Below, piece by piece: positions 11,408 to 24,714 of a DNA stretch of 64,000 nucleotides. A program made the position numbers and the translations under genes. The DNA lies in contig NC_081136.1 in assembly GCF_958295425.1 (NCBI RefSeq), positions 26,419,436-26,483,435 of the forward strand, written 5' to 3'. The DNA is from Solea solea. Lineage: Eukaryota; Chordata; Actinopteri; Pleuronectiformes; Soleidae. Numbering within the stretch: the first letter of the stretch is position 1; each line of letters begins with the position of its first letter. The notes beneath the pieces were generated by a model. The model made no database searches. It saw only the letters and a program-made list of their open reading frames with translations, and was not told where the DNA came from.

Positions 11408-14400
11408 AAGGCGAAAACACTTACCACCACCATATGTGCTTTTTGTGCCATTTTCTTGCCATTTGCCAAGAACCTGGCTCTTCACTCATTCACTGTTGTG
11501 ATGGACTGATCTGGTCAAAATCACTGGTCTTAAAAAAGGCTGGCTGCAGACACAAGATGGCAGACCTCAGACATGGAGGACCACTCAGTGAGTTGTCTTA
11601 TGTCACATAATACCCATGATGATTCTACTTGCAGCTGGTTTACGCCCTGAAAACAAGTTGCTCAAAAATGTCAAGTAGAAACACTGAAATTAAAAGAATG
11701 AAAACATCAAAACTTGAGCACCCTCAACCAACTTGAACAAAATAATGAATATAAATAACCACTAACTCCTGACTCCATGTGATATATTTCCTCTGGCAGG
11801 TAGTTCTAGAGTCTTACTTATAAGCTCTAAAATAAAATAAATAATTAAAGCACTGATAATGCCACAAACTACAGCATCAATAGCTTCACCGACTACAGTC
11901 ATGAGTCATTTACCCATGTCTCTGTTTGTATTTATAAAATACATTATTGGCTGTTTGTAGCTTTAGAATAAGCTTTGTATATGTGCTTCAGGTCCTTGTT
12001 TTACAGAGGCTGCCGTTTTGCACTGTGCTGTTTCTACAGCAGCTTGAACGGATTCCTTTTTGGTATGCAGAGGCCACCGTAGTTCCCTGACATGTTAAGG
12101 AAAGGGAGGAGTTAGAGGTTTGTTACAATTGGCAGCGTTTGCATCACTTGTTGCATCACTAATTCTTGCACACTTGAACTTAAAAAGGACAAGAAAAAAA
12201 CCCATATGTAAACTTGTAAGGAAGTGAAATCTGAGTGGATACAGACTTGGAAAAATAGTAATGTATTGTATATGGGAGAAAAAACTAGCATGACACACAC
12301 TAACAAAGCAGAATACATCTGCTGTGAAGCTCTTATGTGCTCCATGTTTTGAGATTTGCCCTTGTGTCTGCTGTGTTGGCCTCTTCACTGGACCTGGACC
12401 AGAGGCTGTAACACCTCGTACTTGAGGACGCCAGGTGGAAGTTTAAGTTGGTAGGAGATACTGTGATTAGCTTGTTGGTCATGCAGCTCTGGCCTGAAGG
12501 ACAGAAGGACGTCACTGTGTCCTCAGAGTCCGTGGTGATTCCGGGTTGCATCTCCAAACGTGGGCAGTGCTGCTAAAGAAAGTCCTCAAACCTTTTCACT
12601 TTAGTGACAGCTGTGGTACCAGGTGATAACTGATAAGTTTGTTCTATTTATTTACTGTACTTTTTAAAGATTCCAGATGGTAACGAGTGTACAAGAAACT
12701 GCCAATGCTACTCTGAGTGAGCTGAAAACCTTTCTGTGGGTTTAAATTGAGTCAATGGAATAGTTTTTCCATTTTCCTTGAATATTTAGTCCATTTGGAA
12801 GGTTTTAATTAAAGGTCTAGAGTATAGAATGAATGGGGGGGGGGGGTTATTATGTAAAAGTGTACTGTGTTCTTTTAAATTATCACATAAAAATGTACAA
12901 CTGTTGTGTATTATTTAAAAAGAGCATGTCCCATGCTCTGCCATGTTTGTTTACAAACAGTATTCAGTTGGTTGCATTATACAACTTTACCAATAGGTGG
13001 CACTACATCTTACACACTGTTTCTTAAACACAGCTGCACAAACCGCCAAGCTGCCAGTAATGTCTTAATGTCAACAAAAGATTCAATTAATACAACTATA
13101 CTTTACAAGCTTTTTTTCATTTCGTCGGCCAAGCAGCTGTCAAACATGCAGACTTCAAACAGAATCATTGAACGATCAGGAACTGTAAACCCAAGAGTAA
13201 CGATATATTCATGTTGATGTTACTCGTTTACAGCATCCATCTCAATAAGTGTAGAACATCCGTCTGAACAGCTAACTGTTTGAAAAAAAAAAACACACTT
13301 GAATTAAAAAAATAATACTTGAATATTAAGCAGTTTTATAGATAGATAGATACTTTATTCATCTCACAGAGAAATTATTATAAAAAGGACAACTTTATTT
13401 ATTTCTTTTTGGATTCGTTAAATAAAAACAAACAGATAAACCAGACGAGCACCTGCCAGGTGAAATTTAAAAGAAGTGAAAAACACATTTCTCAACTCTC
13501 CTTAATATTAGTTTTCACACTGAAGAACAGAGCTCTATTACTGCCTGTGCACATATTTACTGAAACCTACTCAACACAGTTCTGTGAAGGACAACCACTG
13601 TCCACTTCACTCCTGGGAAAATGTAGACAGACTGTGGATATAAGAACGTTCTCCAGTGTTAACAAGACACAAGCAAGTCTTTTTATTTATTTATTTATTT
13701 TGGAAGACACGTGTTTGTGTCTCCTTTGCGCTACTGTTGCCCTAAAAGTACTTACCTTCCACTGCACAGAAATGATCCATCGCAATGAAGGAGCTAATTG
13801 TGGTGCCATCTATTATTGAATAACCCATTAGCGTAAAAGCTATTCTGAATGTAATCCGTGCAGAGGTAGTGCACAGAAATCAATTTGAACACAAGTGGTG
13901 CATTTACAAGTGAAGGTTGAGGGTCTGAGCAAATGGCCATGAATGATGTACAGTATATTATGAAGCTATTTATTTCCTCACAACCACACGTTTGATGCCA
14001 GCTTTCCGTTGTTGACAGGCTGATGAAAGCGGGTTCACCAAAAATAAAAAGCAAAAAAGCATTTTTATCACAGCACAAACTCCTGATATCAGCTGTGTGA
14101 GAGTATGTGAGTGTGGATTTTAGTTGAAACCCAGGGACTGGCCTTCATGTGTAACCTCTGGTTTGTATCACTGATTCTCCCTGTAGTTTGAGAAGCATCA
14201 TGTGATTGATTGTGTTGCCTTAAACACATGCTGTCTCAGCACAGGGTTCGATTGTGAATCAAGCCCTCTGTGCTTTCATTGACTTAAAAAATAGTGTTGG
14301 TAATGGACATTATTTGCTGTTGCCATCAGTGCCACTTGACAACAATCACTGAAGTGTATTGAACATGCCCTGCTTAAGACAAAATGTCTGATATTTGTAT

Positions 14401-15484
14401 GTGCAACCTGTCGATGTATCTGCTGTAACAAGGGATGGAGGTAGGTTTTGAAAGTAAAAATTGTTGTTTTTATTCAGTGGTCCAATTTCTTTTGTCATAT
14501 CAATGTAACTTTTTCACAAGATATATATATATATATATACACACACACACCTATACCATTTGCCTTATTTTTATAAACACTGAACCTATTTGGCTCGTTT
14601 TAGGTGGATATTGAAAGTGGAATCAACAGCAGAGAATTAGGAGGAGGAGATGAGAAACAAGTTGGAGAAGGCATTAATACGAGACTGCAAAATAAAACAA
14701 ATATCCCCTGACTACATGTATGGGGATATTAGCTAAGTTTGATTGTTTCCCTGTCCAGGAGAAGAATATATTTTTTTATTTTAATGCATCTTCACTGCTC
14801 CATCATGGCTGACCCTGGACATTGCAAGGTTATGAGAGGTGTATTTTAGTCTCAATGTGAAGAGGGTCAGCAGCAAATCCTGAGACACTTGTGAGTCCAA
14901 AAAGTCCCCCCAGGTTAATCAAAAGGTCAGATAAAGGAAGAGTCAAAGGTCATTGAAAATTCAAGCGTGTATTATTTAAGGATTTACTCGCAGTGATTAA
15001 ATATACGATCAGTAAGTATGTTTGTATAAGTTTACTTTTCAAAATGTATTATACATGTTACAGTCGTTCGTCGCTTAATTACAAGACTGACAATCAAAAG
15101 CTATTTATTTTTAACCAATCTTGGGCTCCACCTGCAGTACCTTCAAAAGCCCAACAGGGGGATGAGCCCCGCGACAATTCCTTCGAAACATGATGATTTA
15201 TTTTAGTATTAGTCACATGAGGTTGTCTTATTGCAACTCCTGCCTCCTCGGGTGGAGCTAACAACGAACAGGCAAGTCCACCATTTTTGTTTCTCTGTCA
15301 TCTATGATGTAGAACTAGAAAAACACGCATGCTCCACTTTTCACATGCGTTCAGTGAGGTGTTAACAGACGCGATTTTAGGTCACGTTCTTTGTCACAAT
15401 ATTCCTGTCCTTCCCATTCTGATTCCCCGGTTATAATCATTCCTGAATACATCGTGTTACAAATAGTCAAACAGGTTTACCTAC
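11408..15484. other. Spacer between convergent bmal2 and GPCR genes
   Basis: bmal2 3' untranslated sequence is expected first. Overlapping AATAAA motifs at about 11827-11842 are a possible polyadenylation site, not proven. A poly-G run lies at 12835-12847. At 13339-13378 a GATA tract joins the phrase ATACTTTATTCATCTCACAG, which resembles the 3' tail of fish RTE/Rex-type LINEs. A TA then CA microsatellite is at 14522-14551. No gene seen. Confidence 0.5.
13339..13378. repeat. Possible 3' tail of a Rex/RTE-like retroelement
   Basis: Short GATA repeats followed by ATACTTTATTCATCTCACAG and AGAAATT look like the common fish LINE tail in which GATA repeats precede a TTTATTGATCCC-type motif. Only the tail is visible. 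This is identification from memory of the family pattern. Confidence 0.35.
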
Positions 15485-18210
15485 TTAAGTGGCCGGTGAG
15501 TGTATGACTCTGTACAATTTTCTCGCCTTGGAGAAATAGAACATGGGACCAATGAACACGCCAAACCTGGGGAATAAACTGGATAATTCAAATATGTTAC
15601 AGATGCTCAAAGATGGAATTAAACTGGAGGAAAAGTATATTTCAAAGGGAACTAGAACCAGGATTGGGAGGTAAGAAATGACTGCAGGCACAACCACAAC
15701 CAGTACATTATACACGGCCTGTCTCTTCAGTGCTGACTCAGGGCCTCGGTTTGCATGTGTGGTGTGGGCGGGGCTCTTCTGCATCAACGACCAGATCATT
15801 CTCCCTAGGCAGGCGAGCATTACGATGAAGAGGCAGGCGATGATGATGGGGACAGATGTCAAGACGATGCCAACATTATTCAGTACACCTGAAAAGACAA
15901 AATTGCAACATCAAAATACCCTCCTTTATATTTTGTCCAGTATTTGTATGATAACAATCACTTTAAAGCTGTAGTGTGCGACCTTTAAATGTAAATAATA
16001 CTTATTTAAGTGATTGATAGCTCAATCAAGCCTACTACAAGGAAGACAGAAGCAGAACAGATCACACACTCTCATGAATGTCTGTTACAGAGTCTCGTGA
16101 AGCTGATAAACTACTCAGTATGAACTCAGTGTGAACTCATTTGTCAATGGCTGGAATGTAGTGGACCGCTATTTATAATGAAACGATACAGCTTTAAAGG
16201 GCTGTTTCCTGTTCAATTAGATGACCTTTTTTTATTTACGTAGATTTGAACTGTTTCGTCGCACACTAACTGTACCTTTGTGATGCATCAACACAGTGCA
16301 AAACTCTTACTTGTGCCCAGAATGAAGAGCAAGGTGACTCCCCACACCACAAGACTCACAGCCATCCGGTACTCCCACTTCCTCACTCTCATGTACAGCA
16401 CCGGTTTCACCACCGCCAGGTATCGCTCCACACACATGCAGGTCAACAGCAGGGGGCAGCCAATCATGTTGAACATACTGCAGCTGTCTGTTACCCTTTC
16501 CAGTAGACTTGTGTCGTTGTTTGTGAGTGTGACTGAAAAGTAAATAGACATGAAGCGGCTTAGCTTTGCTGTGGGATTATGTAAGATGCAAATCATTAGC
16601 CTGAGTCATTGACTGTATATTATAAAGAGACATATGGCGCTTTCCCATGATAGATTTCCAGCACGACTCGACTCTACTCAGTTTGGTATCGTTTTCCGTG
16701 ACTAGAGTCCCTCCACCACGAGGGAGCGATTAGAATCATTTAATTAGAACGATTCAGTTCAGTACTTCCCTCGCAGCTCGCATGGAAACTCACAAGAGCA
16801 GGTACCAAAAAAAGCACCAGGTACCAGATACTATCCCTAATGACAAGTAGATTAGAGTCGAGTCGAACTAGAACTGTATATTAGAAAAGCACAAAAAGGA
16901 CTTTAAATTAGAATAAAGTATTAAAACTGAAATAAAACGTATTAGAAAAAATAGTTTTGCTCTAAATCAAAACATAGTAGTGTGAATGTAGCCTGATTCT
17001 CACTTCATAATAACAGTATCACATTTTCCTCGCACAAGCCCACGATCTCAATCCCTTGGACAGAAAAAAAAGTATATTACAATTTTACAAACGGCACTAA
17101 TTAATTATTTCCAAAGAAAAAAAAAAATTCCAGTAGCAGTAATCTCTCTCTTCGTTGCCTCATTTAACCAAAACCCTCTGGTTCAAATCTCAGCATTTAC
17201 TGTATCTACATCAGCGTTTTTACTTGGTTCAGTGGTCAACTATGGTGTGCTAATATCCTCACCAGTTTCATTTCCTTGCAATTCCGTCGTTGGCATAATG
17301 AATCGCGCGGGCACTGTGCATATAAACATGAGATTCATCACTACAAGATTCAATCCCAGGACCTGAAAGACAAAAAAAGTTGAGGGGTTGAACAGGGAGG
17401 GAGTTATGTTTTGTAACCCAAAATTAGTGGTCATGTTCTTTTTTCTTTAAAGAACACAACAGCACGCCTCCTTTCCTTAGTGGTGCTGAGTTGGAGTCAG
17501 GTTTGGAGTTTCAGGTCCACTGCCAGCATGTCGTGTCCTTCAGTGTGTTACCGTTACCGTCTCGTTCAGACAGAAACTCTGCAGTGATTACAGCAGTGAA
17601 CGTCGCAATGTAATATGTGTTGTAACATGATTGTTTGGACTAGTTAGATGATGTGTTTTTTTTTTTTCTACATTCATGTTCAAAAGCCAGATCATCTTTA
17701 CTAAAGCAAACCTCGCAGATTATGATTATGGACGACTGCATTTGAGAAAAAAAAAATCTGATTGGCCTGCAGTCTGAGCCTTAGACCCCAATCAGATCTG
17801 GCATTTAAATGCATCCTGGAAACATATGGGCAGATCTGGCAACCCAAGCCCTTTATTCAAATACACACTCATGCATGTCCAGGAAAGTGTCTTGGAACAA
17901 CCTCCAAATGGGATTCTGTGACGCTTTCAGGACACGCAGCACAGAAGTGTTCAGACCTGTACTTGACTCGTGTCAATTCCGTAGTAACAACATGCATTTA
18001 ACTAGTCGGTTAGCTTCTGTTAGAACAGGACATTGTACTTACCATTGAGGCAGATATGGATTTCCTTTCCTTTAGGAACAGCAACAGCAAGGCGGTATTG
18101 GACACCAATCCTGTTATCAGGAAGAATATGTCTAAGGTGAACCAGGCATCGAGCCAACCCAATTTGTAACAGTGAACCACTAAAGTTCTAAAATCTCTCA
18201 TCTGTCCCAT
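15485..18210 (-). CDS. Atypical rhodopsin-family G-protein-coupled receptor, subtype unknown
   Basis: Coding exons in gene order: 18043-18210, 17263-17362, 16311-16532, 15485-15888, phases 0, 1, 1; 297 residues. Hydrophobic segments fit seven helices: TM1 with GLVSNTALLLLF, TM2 LNLVVMNLMFICT, TM3 CPLLLTCMCVERYLAVVKPV, TM4 with VVWGV, TM5 SVPIIIACLFIVML, TM6 VVVVPAVISYLPIL, TM7 FGVFIGPMFYF. ERYLAVVKP is typical of class A and recalls P2Y/PAR-like receptors, but I recognise no ligand class. Odd points: Asn in place of Asp in TM2, no Cys at the top of TM3, no CWxP in TM6, GPxxY instead of NPxxY in TM7, and only about 26 residues between the TM4 Trp and the TM5 Pro. NETG and NNDT are glycosylation sequons before TM3. 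A real gene by frame continuity; function unknown. Confidence 0.8.
15961..16199. mobile_element. MITE-like element in the last GPCR intron
   Basis: A perfect 13-bp inverted repeat CTTTAAAGCTGTA (15961-15973) and its complement (16187-16199) bounds 239 bp with no coding capacity. Size and ends fit a non-autonomous DNA transposon. It lies inside the intron between the TM4 and TM5 exons. I did not find a clear target duplication, so the superfamily is open. Confidence 0.6.
16637..16892. mobile_element. MITE with about 40-bp imperfect terminal inverted repeats
   Basis: The left end opens GCGCTTTCCCATGATAG and runs to CGACTCGACTCT. The reverse complement of the right end opens GTGCTTTTCTAATATAC and runs to the same CGACTCGACTCT. 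Internal parts also mirror each other (GTACC motifs). The pattern matches a palindromic element common in fish genomes. It sits in the GPCR intron between the TM2 and TM3 exons. Confidence 0.65.
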
Positions 18211-18602
18211 GATGATCTCTGAAACTCTCAGGAGTTTGTGCTGAAAATAAAAACAAATCCTGCAGAGGAAAGAAAGTTGTTTGTCATATTTGTCATTTAT
18301 AGCCTTTTGTAACTGAATGTAGTGAGTTGGAAAATGTGATGCAGATTATGTGTCATCAACACTGTGGGGAATCCCTGCGGATTGAACAGGGCTCTCCCTA
18401 AAAGTTGAATTTTGGGCTCTTTCCCCCATACTGTAGGATGTAAACTATGCTGTTCAATTCTTCTCAATCAATTCCATAAAAACATGAACCAGAAATAATG
18501 TGTGATAGCTCTAAAATCTAAAATCTCTGTGTGGCTGAACCTTTTTATATGATAAATCATTTAAAAAAAAAAGCCAAGGGTAAAAACAAAGCTTGCCATT
18601 AC

Positions 18603-18660
18603 CTGTGCGGTCTGTCTGTGTGTCCTCTCTCGCAGTCAGTGGTCACTGACTCTCTTTACG
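18603..18660 (-). other. Likely 5' non-coding exon of the GPCR gene
   Basis: On the minus strand CCGCACAG is followed by GTAATGG, a good donor at 18602, and a good acceptor TTTTATTTTCAG ends at 18241, just upstream of the coding exon. Joining them gives a leader with no ATG before the start at 18210. The upper edge of the exon is not defined. Confidence 0.45.
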
Positions 18661-18823
18661 TCTAACTTTAAAGAGCACATGCAAAACAAATGAGCAGGTG
18701 TTAGTTTTCCACACTTAAATGCAAAGAAGTATACTTTATATGTAAAGTAAGTTCTTAACACAAATTTATTCCTGTAGAACAAAAGATTTCCATATGACAG
18801 GTGTTTACTGTGTGACTGATGAT

Positions 18824-18856
18824 GTCTTTCTTTCTTTCTTTCTTTCTTTCTTTCCT
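18824..18856. repeat. TTTC tetranucleotide microsatellite
   Basis: About eight copies of TTTC upstream of the GPCR 5' exon. No other function is visible. Confidence 0.85.
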
Positions 18857-19421
18857 TTTCATTTAGAACGTATTTGCTTGACTACATCATTTGTGTGTGA
18901 ATTTAATTAATGGTGATTTTTTAAAATAAAAAAATTTTAACCCTTAACCCGAGTGTATCGCAGACGACACATTTGCGCAAGCGCACTTTGCATTACCGTA
19001 ATTACACAACGGTTTGTGCTATTTATTAAAGTGTAAATTAAGAAGTTGCACTTTAAAGCCAACTATGGTTATTACGGTTGCAGGATGTGGCAAATCAGCG
19101 TCTTTGTCACCAGAGAGGAGAGAGTTGGAAAAACATTCAATTACATTTTTTGGCCTGTTTTTGGACATTGAGACAAAGACTCAAATGAACGTTATTTTAA
19201 ACATGTGTTACTGTTCAAATTTCGAATTTAACATGCAAAATCTGTTGTTCTTGTGCAACTGCAGTGTTTGTTTCTAAATTAAACTTGGGCAAAAGCACTT
19301 ACTCACAGGCCATTTTCTGGTGCTTTTATGGTTAAAATAGCGAGCATAACAGATATTCATTTATATTTCAAATGTATGTAAAATAATGTCCTTTTTTATT
19401 TTTTGACATTGTTGATGAATA

Positions 19422-19451
19422 CTGCGTTTCCCATAATACTGGGAAACGCAG
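19422..19451. repeat. Perfect 12-bp inverted repeat with 6-base loop
   Basis: CTGCGTTTCCCA, loop TAATAC, then TGGGAAACGCAG: an exact hairpin on either strand. It has no U tract and no coding context, so it is not a bacterial-type terminator. It may be the centre of a degraded palindromic element. Confidence 0.7.
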
Positions 19452-21140
19452 AACTGGTTCTTGCCATTGTGATGCTGCATAGAGAGGATGGATGGATGGG
19501 TCTGAGGAAGGCTTTTTGGATGACTTACTATAATTGCCTTAGAAAATGGATGAATACCATCATGAGTGGAGCCTGTTAATGCTTCTCATACATACATTGT
19601 GCCTTTCGGTCTCTTTGAGCGTCTTTGAGAGAAAATGGTTGGACAAACTCTCACCTTTTAGACTCTAAAGTCATTTGCTTTCCTGTCAGTGCACCTTGAC
19701 GACTGCTGTCACTCAGTCACTCAAGCCCCTGTGCGCACAAAAACCACTCCATCTCCATCACATGTCAGTGTCACTCTGCAGGCAAATGAGTTTGTCTTCT
19801 CGTTTTTCAGCTGTTGCGTGACAGTGATGAATTCGTTGGAGCCACATATATTTTCCACGTCTCTTTTCTTCCGTCTCCCCTTTTCCCCCTCCATTCCCTC
19901 TCTTCCTTCAGGTGAGCACACACTCTGAAAACACGCGCTGAACCATCGACTGTTGAACTAAACTATACTCTCTTTATTAAGCTTTTATGGCAGTTTCATT
20001 AATATACAACAAACAGCAAAATAACTATCTCCAATCCTGCAAGAACATGTAAAGTGCTTCTTTTCTTTTCTTTTTCTAAATGAGTGTTTCTACTTGTGTG
20101 CTACTGACACAAAAGTCTCATGTTTAGAGTGTAAAGTAAAGCAACAATAAAGGGAGTTTATGATGTAAATGCTCACATTGTCCAGATGGTTAAGAAAGGT
20201 TTAGGTTTAAAAAAAAAAAAAGCATTTTCCTCCGTTTCCTCACTCAATATGTACAAACCAGTGCCTGACAAGTCTGCGTTCCCTGATAAATCTTAGTTCT
20301 TAGTTCTTATACTCATTGTGTGTACAATGTTTTTAAAATGACACATTCCCATGATTTAATGAGTACTATGTTCTTAAACCCATTTGAGGCTTGAATCGAC
20401 AGGATGTTAAACCAGTATAACCATCAACCACAACAAACGTTATAAAAGTGACAAACGATAGAATGACTTAAATGAGTTTAAATCCATAGGAACAGCACAG
20501 AATAGGTTCCATTCCAGTCCAACAGTAGCACTTTATCTCACACAGTGTGTTCGCTTCACAGAGATCCTTATGGTCAGTAATAAAAACAGAGCTGAAATGT
20601 CACCTAAAACCTTTTTTTTTACAAAGTCACACAAGGATCTGGACTAAAAGGACTGGCAAAAATATCCTTTAAGTACTGTTCCATTAAAGTGTACATTAGA
20701 TTATCTCTGATAGGGATTCATTTACACAATAAATATAAAGCGTATTTATTTAAAAAGCTGCTGAAACACTTCTCCACTCATGAGTTTAAAGTTTAATTGA
20801 ATTAATACAACTCCCTGTGTCCCTTTGTTAACATGAGGCATCCTTGTAATTTCTCTCTGTAGAATTCCATGTGCAGTATCTGCAGCAGCAACAGCTGTTC
20901 GACAAAAAGTTCCAAACTCCAAAATCAAGTCCAAACTGTAAGTGCAGTAAAACACCGCTGCACGTGCTCCGGCAGCATGTCCATTCCTGAACTTCCCCTT
21001 CATGTTTGCTTCACATCTTTGCATTTGCAGCCGTCTGTGGGAGAAAACAGGGGTTAAGAAAAGACGCCCTGTGTTTTAAGACAAAACACTTTATTCCTGT
21101 CTTCTTTACAAACAGGACGGACAGAAGTTTAAAGACACAG

Positions 21141-24100
21141 CTACTGCCATGGCCGCTGTGGTATGGGGTTGGGGTTTGGGTAAATGGGTGCTGGTGCCGG
21201 GTGGGAGTAGACCGGCACAGCCGTATTGGGGTTTGGCGGGTACGTCGGGGTTGGGTACTGCGCCATGACGTGAGGCTGGCTGTTGGTGGCTGCGTGTACA
21301 GGTGAGGAGGCGGCAGACGAGGAGGACCCGAGGTGGAGGTAGAGAGGAGCGGATGGCGCCGATGGGGCGGAGGGCGCCGTGGGAGTCGGGACCCTCTGCA
21401 GGACCACGTGCGGGTACAGCTGAGACTCGGAGCGGTAGAGTCCGGGCAGGGAGGCTTTCAGCAGACTCTCCTGACTCCTGTGTCACAGAGAGACGGAGAA
21501 CGTCATGTGCACAACTCATGGCAGCTGCAGACCTTCATTTTAGTATTAATAGAACTGCAGCCGTGTGGAAACAAAGCAAATTTTGCCTCAAATACTTCGA
21601 AGCTATACGCCACTTTACAAAAACCGACATGGCACATGTGCAACACCTTAGCAAAATGCTAAATTGTAATAAAAAAAATCTAAAATCTAGATGGAGTGTG
21701 GGTATTTCACCTCTGATATCCTCTGTTCTCATATCCACTGAGGCCTCCTGTCAGGTAGAGGGGGCTGTCTGGAGCCAGACGGGGGTTCATCCTCTGTGAC
21801 AGGTGGAAGATCTTAGGAGGAGGGAAGGATTCCCACGCACCCTCCTCTCTGTCCAGCCAGCACTCGCTGCGACGGGCTGAGTGTTTCTCTCTGCGCCTGT
21901 GGAGACACAGAGAGAGAACCTCATCAGCTGACTGGTCTTTATCCAAGAGAACAAACAAAGTATGTAATCGGTGCAATCATGTGCTGGGCTAAAATGAACC
22001 ATCACTTTTGGCGTCTACCTGCTCCGTCCCTCCCTCTTGGCCCGGTCACGGCCGGATCGTTCTTGCAGGCAGCAGATGAGGAAGGACAAGGACATGGCGA
22101 GGATGACGATGCCACTCACCACTGAGGCGAGCACGGCCACTCTCAGGCCACGGTCCTCTGGTCTGGGGATCGCTAATGGTAGGGAAAACGACTCGGGTTT
22201 AGAGACTTAGATGACACAAATCGGACTTGGTTTTAAGACCCACAGACACAACAAACTTTGTTTTTCAATCTTTTAATCCTGAGAAAGCACAGACTCGGCG
22301 ACCCCAGTCGAGACCAGTCAGGACCACACACTTGGCGTTTAATCAAACGATTTCAGGGAGGAGATTCCGGGGGATTTGGGATCTCACAGAAACTTGTGTG
22401 ATTAATGTGACTCCAGAACGTAAGCAGACACGGAGGCGGACCATCTTCAGTCAGTCTGTGATACATCTTGAAAGACACATTAAACAAGCAAATCATACAG
22501 GTTTGTCCTCTTTCTCTTCACATTCATCCTCGTCGCACTGTGGGCAGCGCGGTCAGCTCGCTCTCATTGGTTAGTGCGGGGTTCTGCTCACGCCCCTCTC
22601 GCTATTCTGTTGTAAATATCAAACGTCTTTATCGGGAAGACTCTTGATGACGTTAAAATCCGGTCTGTTAACCCCTCACACTACAGGATGATTTGGCCAG
22701 GTAATGTGTTCAAATCAGCCTGAAATCTAAAGTCACCCAAGATTGTCGGAAGGGCCAGATTGGGTGTGGGACAGGATTTATTTATTTTTTGGAAAATGTT
22801 GGAGGCTCCCATTTGTCATTTCGGCCCCTACCACTTTTCCTTCTGGCTATGGTGTGAGTCCGGTATGCCTCGTCTATGTGTGTGCTTATAATGTATGGCA
22901 TAATGTCACATTCTGACACCTGCAAGGGATGTTTCTCCACACCTTCCCTTTCTCTTCCCTTTCTCTTCCCTTTCAGCAGCACAATGCTAATTTCACACGA
23001 CACATTTGCATGTCGATAGGAAACGTGCGAAATGTTCCCCGCGACGCTTTAAGCGTAAGCTGCGGCCACATTTCATGCCACAAACTGGAGAAATTACTCC
23101 AGGCGCTGTCGTTATGGGTATTGTTTATACTGAACACAGGCAAATGAGATGGTTCATTTAAGAATCATGATGATGCATCCGTGCACCAATTGTAAACCGA
23201 AAGCACCTATTTTGCCTGATACCCCTGCTCACCTTCACAGACAGGTAGGTAGTTGCTCCACTGTGGCTTCCCTTTCCTGATACTGCAGTAGATTTTGTCA
23301 CTGCCGACCAGCTGGTATCCCTCCCTGCACCAGAAGGCCAACACACTGCCAATGGACACTCCGGTGCCACCTTCAACATAGAAGGAACCTCGACGTGGAG
23401 GCAGGACGGGGGTACATGACAGACCTGAGGAGAGAGGAGACACCTCGACAGTTTATCCAATAGATAACCCACATACAGAAGTGAGGAGATTGTCTTTATT
23501 AAGTTGTATTTGCACCACATCTAATGTCTGCGTGCTGTGCTCTCGTTTGGCTCCAGCTCCACGGAGAAGATTTAAACTCAGTCAAGTCACTCTTGACTTT
23601 TCCCTCGTCATTGGACGTGTGTGTTCTGACATCATCTCTCACTCCGAGTAGACACCAAGAGAGGGGGAAAGATGGAAAGCTCTATTTTTATCCTCCTTAT
23701 GCTACAATAACCCCGATACCTCTGAGAGGTTTCGCGATACAGCAGCTGTTGTTAGAGAGTGCTGCAGGGATTTCTGAGGAAATCTCATCAGCATAAACCT
23801 AGAGCACCGCTAACTGTGCTAAACATTTATTTCTACACGGTAGGTCGAAGCTCAAGCTTGGAAGAGTTATTTAGTCCTTTGTTGGGTCAACTATCCAGAC
23901 ACAACAATCCACAACAGTTAGAAATAAAAACAGTAAAGACGTTTACTCCTTTAAAATCACAGTTCTCAGAATTTTTTAGCCACATTTGTAGTATAAATAG
24001 CTCTGGAAGTTGCACGGTCACAATGTTGGCATCTTGTATGTATAGACATGCACAGTATGACCAGCAGCATAAACACAAGGCAATGTTACATGTGTGCTAG

Positions 24101-24179
24101 GTTTGCTAAAATGATGCTTTAATGAGTAATGGCATGTGAAGGGCTTTGCTGTGTCAGTATTAGTGTAATCTGTGAGTGA

Positions 24180-24211
<32 letters not shown>

Positions 24212-24397
24212 CAGACAGAGAGATAGAGAGACAGACAGAGAGAGAGACAGACAGAGAGAGAGATGTCATCCTTGCATAAAACTCTGTGAACACACAGGCT
24301 GCTCTCTGCTGATTAGGAGTGACAGATGGGAGGATTTCTGCAGAGGCATAGACAGAGAGGGAGAGGATCCCATGATCCTGTGTGAAGATGACAGCAT

Positions 24398-24434
<37 letters not shown>

Positions 24435-24657
24435 CAGACACGTGCATAATGGGTACAGTGCAGGGAAACAAGGACAGGCTTTTCAAAGTGGACACTAAAA
24501 GCCATCCTGTACCTCAGTCAGAGGCTGCATACTGATGATGTCACAACGTCAATTATTTATTCCATTAAAATATGACTTCATCAGTCATGTCATACTTATC
24601 ATCTACTCATTAAAGGCATTAAATTGTAGCACTGATCATTGGAAAAAAAAATATATA

Positions 24658-24714
<57 letters not shown>

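Larger units (their letters stand above)
18661..21140. other. Spacer between GPCR and sushi gene
   Basis: Holds a TTTC tetranucleotide repeat (18824-18856), one copy of a dispersed repeat at about 18941-19190, and a perfect 12-bp hairpin at 19422-19451. The right part (about 20000-21140) should include the 3' untranslated region of the sushi gene. A possible minus-strand AATAAA lies close to the stop near 21083. No further gene seen. Confidence 0.5.

Noticed and set aside
19422..19451. Intrinsic terminator
   Set aside because: Eukaryotic context, no T tract after the stem.
24018..24505. Frames with Ser/Leu or Val/Cys repeats
   Set aside because: Translations of the TG, AG and CA microsatellites in the sushi gene intron.
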